Below the pieces are notes generated by a model. It made no database searches. It was not told where the DNA came from and saw only the letters and a program-made list of their open reading frames with translations. A stretch of 64,000 nucleotides of DNA from Symsagittifera roscoffensis. Lineage: Eukaryota > Xenacoelomorpha > Acoela > Convolutidae. Position 1 is the first letter of the stretch. Every line of letters begins with the position of its first letter. Of the stretch, positions 39,381-50,548 are shown in pieces. The translations under genes and the position numbers were made by a program. The stretch spans positions 40,100,397 through 40,164,396 of the forward strand of contig NC_087070.1 in the NCBI RefSeq assembly GCF_963678635.1, written 5' to 3'.

Positions 39381-41419
39381 CATGGTGTGAACGTTTGTTG
39401 AAAATTTGAACAAAAATTCTAAGAGTTGAAAGACCGGTTTGAAGTTTTTGTGTTTTGGTCAAGTTTCTGGCTAATAAATTGAGCGTGCAGGCTTACTGAA
39501 TTCAATTTAAGCTCAATTTAAGCCAGGAAAATTTACTTTTTTTCAAGCTAAGGGTTGTTTTTTGATTTTTAGCAACATTTTAAGTATCAAAATCAAATAA
39601 CTCTGATTGAAATTTGAAAGAAAAACTCGAACTTTTGATAAAATTGTACTATTTTTTTTGGTTAACATCTGTATATAACACCACGCAGAAAACAAAACAA
39701 AATTCAGTCAATTTTTTTGTGCTTCTTGATGTCTTTAGTCGGAATATTCTGTGCAACTTGCACAGCAACCGGCTGTCTTTTAATTTATTTAGATTTTTTT
39801 GTGTGTTTTTTGAATCTCTTATCCAAAAAAGTTGTATACTTTGGAGTTTTCTGACAGGTTTTGTTGTTCCGACATTCGAAGACAAGGGAAAGTTTATTTA
39901 GGGTTTCAGTATTAAACAACATCTGGTGCTGTTGTTCCTATCACTTTTCCTGTGCTTTTGTTTCGAAGTAACTATTAGGAAATTTGTGTTTTTTGACGCA
40001 GTTTGAGTACCTCAAAACACTCCATGGAATCAATTGAGGTATCAAAAAAAGCCTTCGCTAGGGATAGGAGTCAAAAATTAACCCGCCCTTTCTTGATAAA
40101 AAAAAGTCTGGCAAAAATTTGTTTTTGATTACTTTAATTCGAAAAATCATGTTTTAACTTCTGTTTTTCAACAGTGAGAGTCTGAACATTTTGTGTCACT
40201 TGAATAGTAACTGGTTATCCTTGCCGTTCCGATCACTCAATATGTAAGGGAGAGTTTGCCTACGGGTGTGTCTAGGTTTCATTCATTTTTTCTATTTTTG
40301 TTTTCCCCGCGAAATGGAGTTCCACAAATAATCAGCGAAGTAGGTCGACTGACAAATTATATTAGTGCCTTTTCATAGTATGAACGAGTGTTAAAAATTA
40401 TTTAAAAAAATCAAAGAGAAATACCGATTTGAAATTTTTGTGTTATGGTCATTTTTCTAGTTGATAAAGTGAGCGTGCAGGCTTAGTATAATTTTTTTGA
40501 GCTCAATTTAAGTCTTGAAGTTTTAGTTTCTTTCAAGTTTAGTTATTTTTCTGTTTCAAACGCCGTTTTGAGAATCAAAAACTTAGAATTTCCAAAAAAG
40601 TTCTAAAACTTCGAAGTTTTTGATTCTCAAAAATACGTTTGAGACAGAAAAAGAACTTAACTTGAAAGAAATTAAAACTTCAAGGCTTTAATTGATTATC
40701 ACACCAAGCTCAAAATACGAAACAAAATCGATTTTGTTTTGTTTTTTGAAGTCTTTGGTCGTAATATTCTGGCTTACTTGCACAGTAACCGTCTGTCCTT
40801 GTTTTATTTAGTTTTGTTTCTGAATGCATGTCCTTGTTTTATTTAGTTTTGTTTCTGAATGCACAACTACATATTTTCTTATTTGGGTGTTTTATAACGA
40901 GGTTTTATTGGTCTGACATTCGAAGAAAACGGAAGAATCGCTTAAGGCTCAGGATTAATTTGAATCTTGTGATTTTGGTTCCGATCAATTCTCGATGTGG
41001 GAAGTAACTATGTTAAAGTTTGTCTTTAGTTTTCTGACGCTATTTGACAACATCGAAAACCACACAGAATCAATTGTGGTATCATAACAAAGACTTCACT
41101 TAAGATAGAAGCCCAAAATTATTTGACAATAGACCCGATTTTTAAAAATGACAGTTTTTCAACAATTTTGCTTGGGCTACATTAATGTTTTGCAGATTTC
41201 TTACCCAATTGGAAAGCTCTGTACTGATTAAGTAATTGCAACAACTTTTATTTTCTTTTACAAAATAAATCCGTTTTGAACTTCTGTATTCAATTGTTGA
41301 AGTCCCTAAAATGAGTGCCAATTGTATAGCAGCTATTTTTCCTTGCTGGAAATGGTTTTTTTACATCACAAATTTTCAACTTTTCCCAAAAAAATGTCCA
41401 CATTTAAACTCGCAAAAAA

Positions 41420-42080
41420 CACTATATTGAAGAACCGTTATAACGTATATTTGGTAAAAACGGGCTCAGTTGATGTTTTCTTAGATTCCTTCGCATTTGA
41501 TAGATGATTCCACAAAATTTGTTTAACTTCGTAATAGCAACTTCAATTTGATCTTCGAAATGCAGTTTCTTATCGAGATAGAAACCTAAAACTTTGATAA
41601 TGCATTTTCGCTCAATGTCTTCATTGCTTATTGTGTTAATTGAGTAGTTGTTATTCTCATTCCGTTTAAAGAATCTAGCTGTCGTGTTTTTACTCAAGTT
41701 CAAAGTTAGTTCGCGTTTGTCCAACCATTCTTTTTGTCAATGCATTTTTATGGTCTTCATTTTAAAAAGTTTTGTTTTCAGACTGCGTTCAAGTAGCTGT
41801 ATCATCGGCATAGAAATGGATTATTGTGTTTTTTTTCTTCGAATTTGGCATATCATCAAAAGACAGATTGAAAAATAGTGTTCCTAAAATTGAATCCTAT
41901 AGTAATTTGCGACTTGATTTTGTTGATGCATACAAACTGATTTCGACCTGATAAGAAACTAAAAAATCATAAGCTCGTCCTTTTTTTTACCACAATGGTA
42001 ACATATATTCAAGAGAACCTTGAGATCAACGGTTTCAAACGCTGTTGGTAAGTCAAGAAACGTACACTGGGTTTCAATGG
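41420..42080 (-). pseudogene. LINE reverse transcriptase, 3' part (relic)
   Basis: On the minus strand, in order: FLDLPTAFETVD (about 42060-42025), GSILGTLFFNL with DDMPNS (about 41905-41840), the catalytic FYADDTAT (41818-41795, YADD at 41812-41801), then the thumb-like tail KVLGFYLDKKLHFEDQIE with KFCGIIYQMRRNL (ORF 41724-41422). These are standard non-LTR RT motifs (CR1/Jockey/RTE-like); the clade is not resolved. Frames are broken between motifs. Confidence 0.85.
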
Positions 42081-42239
42081 CTTAATTGTCCTAGTCAAAT
42101 CTGATTTTTTCAAATGATCAGTCTTTGAACCAAAAACGTTGAATGTAAAAAAAAGAAAAATTCTTCATCAGAACGCACTGCAAACCCAAGCCAAAGAAAA
42201 TAAATGAATTTTTTAAATTGATTACAAATATCACTGGAA

Positions 42240-42760
42240 CTGCTAAAATGTTACAACGCAGATAACATCAGCACAGCTGCAGATTTACTCAACGACTATT
42301 TCGCAAAAATAGGTAAGAAGTTAGCAAACTCTTATAATAACCCATACACCAGCCAAAAAATCAAAAAATTTGTCGAACAACCATTGTTATTTAGACCGGT
42401 AACAACAACTGCAATAAAATGTATCTTGAAAAAATTTTAAAACAAAATTAACCTAGATTGCCACAAAACTAATCATCTTTTTATTCTATTGATACAAGAA
42501 ATATTGGAGCCGGATGAACTTATATATTTAATCAAAAACGTCAGACAAAACAGTTTTTCCGAGTTGATTAGAAATTGCAAACGTTTTACCAAAACATTAA
42601 GAAGGAAAATTAAGAAGGAAAGTCCTCCAAATTCAGACCAATTTCACTTTTTCCCGTCCTTGCTGAATCACTAGAACGATTGATTTACAATCGAATTTCA
42701 GATTTTGTCACAAGATGTTGGATAGTTTTGATCTGAAAATTGTTTTGTTTTCGGCGCGCT
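42240..42760 (+). pseudogene. LINE ORF2, 5' part of RT, opposite orientation
   Basis: Plus strand: an open segment from 42248 reads ADLLNDYFAKIGKKLANSYN, the linker ahead of RT in many LINEs. Near 42632-42712 the RT N-terminal motif appears as FRPISLFPVLAESLERLIYN. These are the upstream neighbours of the motifs found on the opposite strand at 41420-42080, so the two pieces look like one element with its 5' part inverted. Confidence 0.8.
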
Positions 42761-42949
42761 TGCAACCTAAATCATCAACAGCTTGTTGAGCATCCTTTTG
42801 GATGCTGCCAAACTGCTGATAAAAATACCTCCTTTTGTACAGATGTTAATGAATAGAAAAAACATAATGTTACGACCATAGTCTTCGGAAACTAGAAAAA
42901 CAAAAACTATTGTTTAAAAAAATCAAAAAAAAATCACATTTTTTCAATT

Positions 42950-43275
42950 GTTTTTATTTTTTGATTCCCAAAATGGCGTTAAAAACGCCAAAAACTAAGT
43001 TTACTCGCGTAAAACTTAAATTAAGCATAAGTGAGCTGTTGTAGACGGCTTAAATTGAGCATAAATGCGCCTGCTGGCTTGCTTTACTCGCTAGAAACTT
43101 CACGAGAAATAATTTCCAACCGGTATTTCTCGACACTGGAAAACTGTTTAGGAAATTTTTTCAACTGGTTCGAATCACGACTAAAAAAGTTTTAATATCA
43201 TATATCACTCAACGAAGTCCGGTGATTATTTGTGGTACCTGATTTTGCGAGAAAATCAAAAAAAAATAAAACTCA
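42950..43275 (-). repeat. Inverted, diverged copy of an array subunit
   Basis: Reverse-complemented, this reads like the 33.7-41.3 kb subunit: GCAAAATCAGGTACCACAAA, then ATAATC, a CGCGAGTAAA segment, and a TTTTGGGAATCAAAAAAT segment. It lies beyond the LINE relic, which therefore separates it from the main array. Confidence 0.6.
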
Positions 43276-44296
43276 CCCTATTACACAGTTCCTCCCCATT
43301 TTCAAGGTTCGGAACAATAAGTTGAACTTTTTTGAGCTACGCCAATCTGTTAGCAAAACGAACAGATCTACTTTTCAACCCTTTATTTCTGGAAAGGGGG
43401 ATTTTAAAGTAGTCTCAACTGAATTATAGGAGTCCTGAGGGGTCAATTGAGCAATCTCTTCTCCACCCCATTCTGGGGGGGGGGGGGTTGGGATTGTTTA
43501 ATAGGTTATAGGTACTTGAGAAATGTTTATAAACACTTGAAAGTAGTTTGAATGTTATGAAATCATAAGCCAGATTCTAGATTCTCCAGCGAATGTCGAA
43601 TAACAAAATTCACAAAATCAAAACTCAAAATACGTTCACAGTGTAAAAAAAAAGTTACTAAAACTGATGCATTTAACGCCGAAATTTTCTGTCTTGAAAG
43701 ATAGAAATAGTGTTATTGCGTACATTATTCAGGGGCTCTAGAGAACATTTTCAGACATTCAGATACGAATTTAGAACACCAGCCCTAGTAACTTCTCAAT
43801 TTTACACTGTAGATTTCAGTTCGCTAAAGAATATAACTTATTTGACCAAGAAAACTTGGATTTAGTTTGTAATAAACTTTGACAACAAATTCAGATTGTA
43901 ATAGGACAATGAACTTGCTTTCCAGTTTGTCCGAAACGTCAAAAAATCCTACAACACAGCAGTGCAGCTTGCTCAGTCCAATACTAAACTATTTACACCA
44001 ACTATCTAAGGTGTCAAGTTTTTCTACAACTTTCTCAGTATAGTTGCAAGTTATTTTGGAATCTCCAATAAGATACTTGTTGCTTATTTTACTGTTTATG
44101 TATTTATTATTGCCCCCCAGATCTGCTAAAAGTTGAGAATTATCAATCTTTCCTCTAATTTTCTATTATAAATTACCCGAAAACGTTTTCCTCTGCTACG
44201 TACTTCTTCGATCAAAAGATTTTCAAATTGTTTGAAAAACAAAGGCTTAAACAGCTAAATTTTATTGTTAATTCACCAAATTACAATTACAAAATC
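43275..44296. other. Upstream region of the channel gene
   Basis: Contains a 12-nt G run near 43478-43488 and otherwise AT-rich sequence. The promoter and 5' UTR of the plus-strand channel gene are expected here, but I recognise no core promoter element. Confidence 0.35.
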
Positions 44297-47200
44297 ATGT
44301 CTTCAACCACCAGCAAGAATTATGCTTCAATGCAGCCGAGTGAAAAATCAAATAGAGGAAAAGAGTGGCCAGATTTAGTAATGCTTGAAACCAGATTCGA
44401 ACCCGAGGACTCTCCGCCAAAACCTTCCAAAACACGAAGACAAGAAATCTTATCTGAATCGGCCGCTCAACTAAGAGACGCCACAGTTCCGCAAATAGCA
44501 CGTGATCACAAAATCGTCAAACTTATTTGGCTCCTAATTTACATCGGCCTTTTTATGACGTTTTCTTTTTCACTTTACCAAATAGTGGCAAAATACTTCA
44601 GTTATCCTACGTCGGTCGAAATCGAAATTGTTTCCAGACCTAGACTGGAGTTTCCAGCCGTAACAGTTTGCAACGAGAACCCAGTCCGCAAATCGCTGGT
44701 CGGCAGAATTAAAAAATACAGCGACTTGCTTGTATTGGATGATTATGTAAAGCACTCACTGCAAGCCTTTGCAGCAGATGCATTTGATGAGTTGGAGTTT
44801 CATACATGCCAGGAAGGTTAGTTTATTGGGCTTGGTACAAGTATGACAATTGGGAGGATCTATTTGACAATTATACTTAATCGTACTTTTTAATTTACTT
44901 TTTAAAGCCCTTTGTTTTTCTTTAGGTTACCGAGAGTGCACTAATAGTCACATCTGCATCCCTGTAGCTTGGATCTGCAACGGTATCGACAACTGTGGCG
45001 ACAACAGTGACGAATCAGACGAACTGCACAACTGCGCCGAACTTATAGCAGGGCTCTTTTTAACTGATTTGGAATTTACTTTTAAACAATCACCCCTACC
45101 CCTATGGTATCTACTACAGAACCTCCTCCCCTAAAATTAAAATTAGTAAATTAGCACTAGAGCTTGTCATTGAGAATTCTAATTCTGCTGGTGTTCTGAT
45201 CGGTCAAAATTTCGACTTACTTAATCTACTTAACAATCCCACCCCTTCGCACCCCTTTTCTTCAAGGGGGGAGGTTGTTAAGCAGATCCTTCTTTTAAAA
45301 TTTAGTATATATCAAAGGGTACCCTGTAAACATCCAATGTCAAACAATCGAAAAACACTTAAGTGTTGCAAACATCCAAAAAACAGTTTTACAGGGACAA
45401 AATTCCGACATTTTTCAAAAAGTCGGGCAAAGATCCAGTTTCTACCATTCGCTTAACAGATGATATAGTGATCGAACTCTATAGTGGCAGGAACCTATAA
45501 GAAAAATAGAGCCGGTTATCGCCGCAAATTAGCGACGCGTTTGTAGCGTGCACACCGACGACCTTAAACCGAGAGTCGGCTTATTGGAATCTGATTAGTG
45601 AACGACATCTTATTTTCGAAAATCTAGCGTCATAATGTTGCATAACTATTATGTAGTTTCGATTGTTTGACATAGCGGATGTTTGACTGTGTTGCATGGC
45701 CATTTTTGAAAGCAAATGGAACAGAGGCAAAGCAGAGCTTTGCATCCCCTGTGATGAAAATTAAATGAAAATCAATACTAGTAGATAAACAGCAAACGTA
45801 GAAAAATTCAAAAATTATTTTTAAAAAAACATGTAAACTAGCAAAAAAAAATCTCGACCAAATTAACTGCCCCTTTAGAAACGCTACCAGCCAAAAGCGT
45901 AGCAAAACTTCACATTAAATGCGACACAACACCTATATATCATACTAAATCGAGCAACAGAAATAGAGATGAAGCAGTAGAAAGAACTCTTTTTTTTGGA
46001 AAAAAAAGTCAAATAGAGTGATGTATCAAAAAACATCCAACATTCGTCTTGATTTATTCTTGAATGGACTTTTTTCATGAAAATTAGTCAAAACTTTTTA
46101 TCAAAAGGAAAGTCAAGTAAGAATTGAAACAAAATTTAAACAGCGATAATAAAGCCGATAATTCTAAAGCACGCATATTGCGCCGAAAAAAATTATATTT
46201 TTAAAAACTCAAAAAAAAAATTTAAGTTTCTCTACAAAAAAAATGGTGAAGCATTATTGCTCCCGGATGACTCCAAAAAAGACCTGTAAACCAATGTATA
46301 AGCAACCGAAGCCTTTTGAGCTGAACAGAAAGAAAAGGAGAAAAAAATGTAGAAAAAAATGCTTTAAATTGAGATTTTACGACCCGAAAAGAATTTGAAA
46401 ACCGAAAAAAAAAATTGTAATTTTTTCGAAAAACTAATTTATTTCTTAAAACTGACTCCACCAAATAACAACAATAAAGAATTTTTTTATTTGATTTTCC
46501 AAGAAAATGAACACGTCAGAGTGAAACTTATCGTTTCTACTTAAATTGACTATTCTGTCAACAAATTTACTAACAGTATAAAAGTCTAGAACTCGATTGC
46601 AAAATCCTTTGCTTATCACAAGGGTAATTACAATTAACAATCAAAGTCTTTAATTGATTCCTTTCTATTATTGAGCTTTAAGGAAAATTTGGATAAAACT
46701 TATATCTGGGCAAGCACCATATTGCTGATTGTAATAAAAAGTTTTTGAATAGGTTATCTTTCCTTTTTAATACATTCTTAGACCATATAGGGAAAATTAT
46801 CCCAACACTTAGTTGAACAAAAATGGGTTGTTGTTTAAGTGTTTCCCTAAAAAGGTACCTCAATTAATTTTTGCATATGCGAGTAACGCTGTCGACTTCG
46901 CGTAAATATAAAAAGCATTATTATAACTTTTTCATGGTTAGACAACAAAAACGAATTTGTTGAATTTATGCCCAGAATGTAAAATTGTATAACGGTCTCA
47001 AATTTTTTTGTTCTGACTTTCAAGAAAATGCGGAACAATTATGCTTGTGGTGGTTTTTTATTCAGTCAATTTTCAACTTTTTAACTCAGCATTTTCGATG
47101 GATTTTTTTTTCAGCTCAAAATTAAAAACTTATTCACCTGTGATCATTTTTTGTAAAGAAGTGGGGTTAAAAATTCAAAAATGTTAATTTGACCAATTTG

Positions 47201-50200
47201 GGATAACTAACGTGCTACATTTTGCATTCTTATGGCACGGGTTAGCAGCGGATTAAAGCGCTCCAAGTTGAACTAAGGTAAAACATTTGGTCGTATTATT
47301 AGGATACAATTAGGATGCAAGATTTTCAAAATTTTTCAAAAATTTTGACGCTCGCCTGCTAGGATAATATAGAGGAAACGCTTTAAAAATAGCAAATGAT
47401 AAAAAGTGATATGAATTTGAAATAAATGATCTCGGCTTTTGACCTAGGCTTGCCTTTTAAATGGAAAGCTAAAAAAAAGCCCATACTAATAGACGGGTCC
47501 CTACTCCCTGGAGAAGACGAGCTGGAGAACATTTGTAACGAGGACTATTTTATGTGCCCTGAATACGAACAGTGTGCGATAGCATGTGATGGTACAGCAG
47601 AATGTCTAACAGGAGGTGAGAGCTCAAAAGGACCTTGGTTAATGATAATTATAGTAGACACAGAACAATGACACAGAACAAAGGCGAAGCGGAGCTTCGC
47701 AACACTTGTGATACAATTAAAACATTGCCTTACAAAAGTTTAGGAAAAAGAAGGAACTCTTTCTTTTCAAAAAAAAATTAACTAAAAAAATAACTTTAAA
47801 AAGTCCAAAAAACTACAAACACTTCATACCTTTGTCTCGGAATATGCTACTATTCTCGAGTATGTTTTCATGAGATCAAGAAGTTCTTACTTTAACGCCA
47901 GAATCTCAAAAAACAATTAACCGAGAGTTTCAACAAAAGTTTTTATTGACATCTCAGCGTTTGAGTGACATGCTAGAAAATTTCAGTCTAGAAATGTCAT
48001 ATAAGCAATTATATTAGTCAAGCCATGGCACGATAACCCAAAATTTTACAAGGTATTTGGAAAGTAGCGGATTTAGGGGGAGGGGCGGACCCCCCCCCCC
48101 CCCCCCCCCTCAGGAATTCGACCCAAAGGGTCTCCCCTTTGTACTATTTTAAGATATCCATTTTTGGCTGACTGACCTTAAAATTTTTCTAAAGGCGCCT
48201 TTGGCGCCAATGTAAAATATGTTTGAGGGGGGAGCGCGCGCCAAAAAAATCAATTTTTTGGTCGAAATTTTCCAAAAAGTGCCTAAAAACGCTATTTTTG
48301 GCCTGTTTTTCAAAATTTTGCCTGCGGCGCAGAAATTTTGGCCAAAACAGGGTCTTTATAGTGGTTTGGGAGACCTCAGAAAATCACTTTAGTCGACCTA
48401 AAAAAAAGGTTCGAAAAAGGCAAAATTACGAGCACAGTTGAAAAATCACAAGACCAGCACCAAGGTTGAGTGGTCACGTTTATCTATCAAGATCATCTAG
48501 ATTTTTAAACTATCCAACACAAAAATTTTTCTTGGTTTCAGTCTGAATTGGCAGCACTAAAAAGGATATCAAAAAGAATTTATACAAGCGCAATAAAACA
48601 GAGGCCGATGCTTAAGTAAAGCTTTACCCACTAGCGATATGATTCAGTGCTTAAACTTTCTACCGCTGAACAAAAAATTTTACATTAGAAAAATTTAACT
48701 CAAAACCAAAGAACCCGCATTTAAATATAAGTGAGATTGATAGAACAAAAACTCCTATACTTTTTATAAAGAACGTCGTCATATAAATATATAAATCATA
48801 TTGGTTTTTAAGGTTCTGAAACTCGTATATATCAATCTCAAGAACAGCTTCCATTTTGTATAAAATCTACACGTGCCGGATTCGTAAATGGATACTCAGC
48901 CGCCGAAAATGTTGGTGATGAAAGCTATTATTGTTGAATATTCTTCTAATCAAGTTTTTGCTCAAAAAAAAGATAACAAAACTTCGTTAATTATTATACT
49001 GTAGCAGTTATGTACTTTAAATGGCGTCTGAGGGGATGATTTTCACAAAAAATCTCAAATTTAAAAAATTCATTTTATTTTATTACATTTATTTTTTTAT
49101 GGTTTTTACTGCTCCATAAAGCTTAAAAGGCAGTCGGAACATTCAGGGATGATACGCCCTGATTCGAGCAGTCTTTTTTATATAGAAATTGTTTAAAATT
49201 GTGGGATTAAATTGCCAAGTAGTTCGATAAAACTTGTAGAGTCAGATCGCAAATTTGATTCTTAGCCATGCCATGGCAATGATAGCGTGTGAGGACTAGC
49301 TTCAGGTCTACCACAGCCTGACCAATTTCGGCTGTACTAGTGATACCACGTGATTAATCTGAACGCAAAAAAACGACCTTGAGTAGCTAGAATAGAGCGG
49401 CGCTCAACAAAAGACTAAGGCTGGATAGCCTTTCATAGATTCTCTGCGAATCGCGGAAACCACAATGAATTAATTATTAACACCCAAATTTTTCACCTTA
49501 AAAAACTGAGTATGAGCCTTGCATATAGTTATAAAATGTGGACCCAAAAAAATTGGGCAAGAAAATCTTAAACTTGAAATTTTTTTCCAGATTTTGACGA
49601 AAGAGAGGAGGCAGGCTGTGAAATCAAATTATGTGGTGAAAACCTTATTGCGACTGACCAGCCTCAGAACTTCTCTTCCCCGAATTACCCGTCGGAATAC
49701 CTTAATTCGCTGAATTGTGTTTGGTTGATCAAATCTGAAGACCCTGATAAAGTTATTCAAATAACCTTCGAGAATCTGGATCTAGAGGGAACTTTTAACA
49801 GAAAATGCTACGATTATCTTGAATTTTTTGACGGAAATTCAACACAATCTGATACTATCAAAGTAAAAAACAATCGAAAAGTTTGTGGCCGAGAGCTACC
49901 AGAGCCCGCGTCTTACTCTTCATCCGGGTCTAAACTGACTGTTAGGCTCACATCCGACACAACTTCAACCACAAAAGGTTTTGTGCTAAGTTACCAAAGT
50001 GTTCCAACGAAAAAAAAGGCATGTTGATAATGAAAACAAAGAGCAGAAATCCGTTCAAATGGCCGATGTAGATTCTGAAACAAATAATCAGATTGAAGCC
50101 AACGACAAAAACCGAATTCTGAAAGACGGGAATTCCAAAACATTCAAAATTCTAAAACGAGCTAAGAATTCAAATAAACGTCAAAAACGAAGTGACAACT

Positions 50201-50469
50201 TGAATATGGTTTCCGATAGTACTGAAGGTAGCGAAGACTCCACTGAGAATGATTACGACAGTGATTATACTAATGATTACGATTACAGTTTCGAAACTGA
50301 GCACTATTACAAGTACACGTACACGGATTATTTCCATTTATACAAAGCGTCTACCTTGCCTGACTATTCAGATTTCAGAAGAGCAGCTTTCTTTTACCAG
50401 CGAGTGGTCCGCCCAAACGACCATCAGGGACTACTCAAACGTTGTGGGCAATTTAGTGAGCTACGTTGA
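44297..50469 (+). CDS. DEG/ENaC-type channel N-terminus with LDLa and CUB exons, incomplete
   Basis: Exon 1 (44297-44816) starts at the first in-frame ATG. It encodes a cytoplasmic N-terminus, TM1 (IWLLIYIGLFMTFSFSLYQI) and the DEG/ENaC hallmark FPAVTVCNENPVRKS, ending in phase 1 at GTTAGT. Exon 2 starts at 44926 and gives an LDL-receptor class A module (HICIPVAWICNGIDNCGDNS then DESDE). An exon at about 47448-47615 adds a second Cys-rich LDLa-like piece before GTGAGA. The exon from 49591 encodes a CUB domain (GENLIATDQPQNFSSPNYPS onwards) to a stop at 50025. In the next frame, entered at an eight-A run (50010-50017), an acidic Tyr-rich segment runs to 50469. No TM2 is found. DEG/ENaC proteins are sodium channels with two TMs; LDLa/CUB modules would sit in the ectodomain. 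At least one exon is missing or unclear between 45.0 and 47.4 kb. Confidence 0.75.
45695..46370 (+). repeat. A-rich repeat with GAGCTTCGCA core, copy in channel intron
   Basis: Starts with ACAGAGGCAAAGCAGAGCTT and ends near GAAGCCTTTTGAGCTGAACAG plus an A-rich stretch, the same start and finish words as 58035-58540. Related shorter pieces lie at 47655-47720 and 52465-52650. Confidence 0.55.
46990..47265 (-). repeat. Interspersed repeat family R1, copy C (partial)
   Basis: Contains CACCTGTGATCATTTTTTG, TTGGGATAACTAACGTGC and GCGGATTAAAGCG in the family R1 order, minus orientation. It is truncated before the GTCGGAAC part and lies in a channel intron. Confidence 0.6.
47655..47720 (+). repeat. 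GAGCTTCGCA-core repeat fragment
   Basis: ACAAAGGCGAAGCGGAGCTTCGCAACACTTGTGATACAAT-type text directly after the second LDLa-like exon. It belongs to the same family as 52465-52650 and 58035. Confidence 0.55.
48069..48420 (+). mobile_element. hAT-like MITE family 1 copy in channel intron
   Basis: AGTAGCGGATTTAGGGGG start, a run of about 18 C, GGTCTCCCCTTTGTACTATT, AAAGGCGCCTTTGGCGCC, GGGGGGAGCGCGCGCC, CCTGCGGCGCAGAAAT and TTAGTCGACCT follow in family order. The right terminus is missing. Confidence 0.75.
49020..49185 (-). repeat. Interspersed repeat family R1, copy D (partial)
   Basis: Carries AAAAAATCTCAAATTT, a T-rich stretch, AAAAGGCAGTCGGAACATTC and GAGCAGTCTT, the segment of family R1 seen at 31520-31650. 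It lies in the channel intron before the CUB exon. Confidence 0.6.
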
Positions 50470-50548
50470 TGTTTCATCCACTCAAAAGACTAGTGCATAC
50501 AAAATATAAAGGAAAAAAGAATGTCTGGCATGAAATAAAAGTGAACAC

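Larger units (their letters stand above)
33690..41350 (+). repeat. Higher-order tandem array: three ~2.45 kb units, each of three related subunits
   Basis: A landmark like CTAGCTAATAAAGTGAGCGT occurs nine times: 33942, 34202, 35221, 36398, 36644, 37592, 38826, 39467 and 40456. The pattern of three repeats at 2456/2428, 2442/2823 and 2371/2864 bp, the larger values including a 376-bp insertion. A second landmark, ACTTGCACAGCAACCGGCTG, shows the same arrangement (34501, 36941, 39757, with diverged forms near 37980 and 40780). Sister units are much more alike (34461-34670 versus 36900-37110) than subunits within a unit. The ORFs through it are not conserved across units, so I regard it as non-coding satellite-like DNA. 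Confidence 0.85.

Noticed and set aside
39093..39462. Two overlapping minus-strand ORFs rich in Gly/Pro/Arg
   Set aside because: They coincide with the GC-rich ends of the family 3 MITE and are by-products of GGCCCG repeats.
48090..48110. Long C run as a regulatory or structural element
   Set aside because: It occurs at the same internal place in several family 1 MITE copies (also at 53940), so it is part of the transposon.
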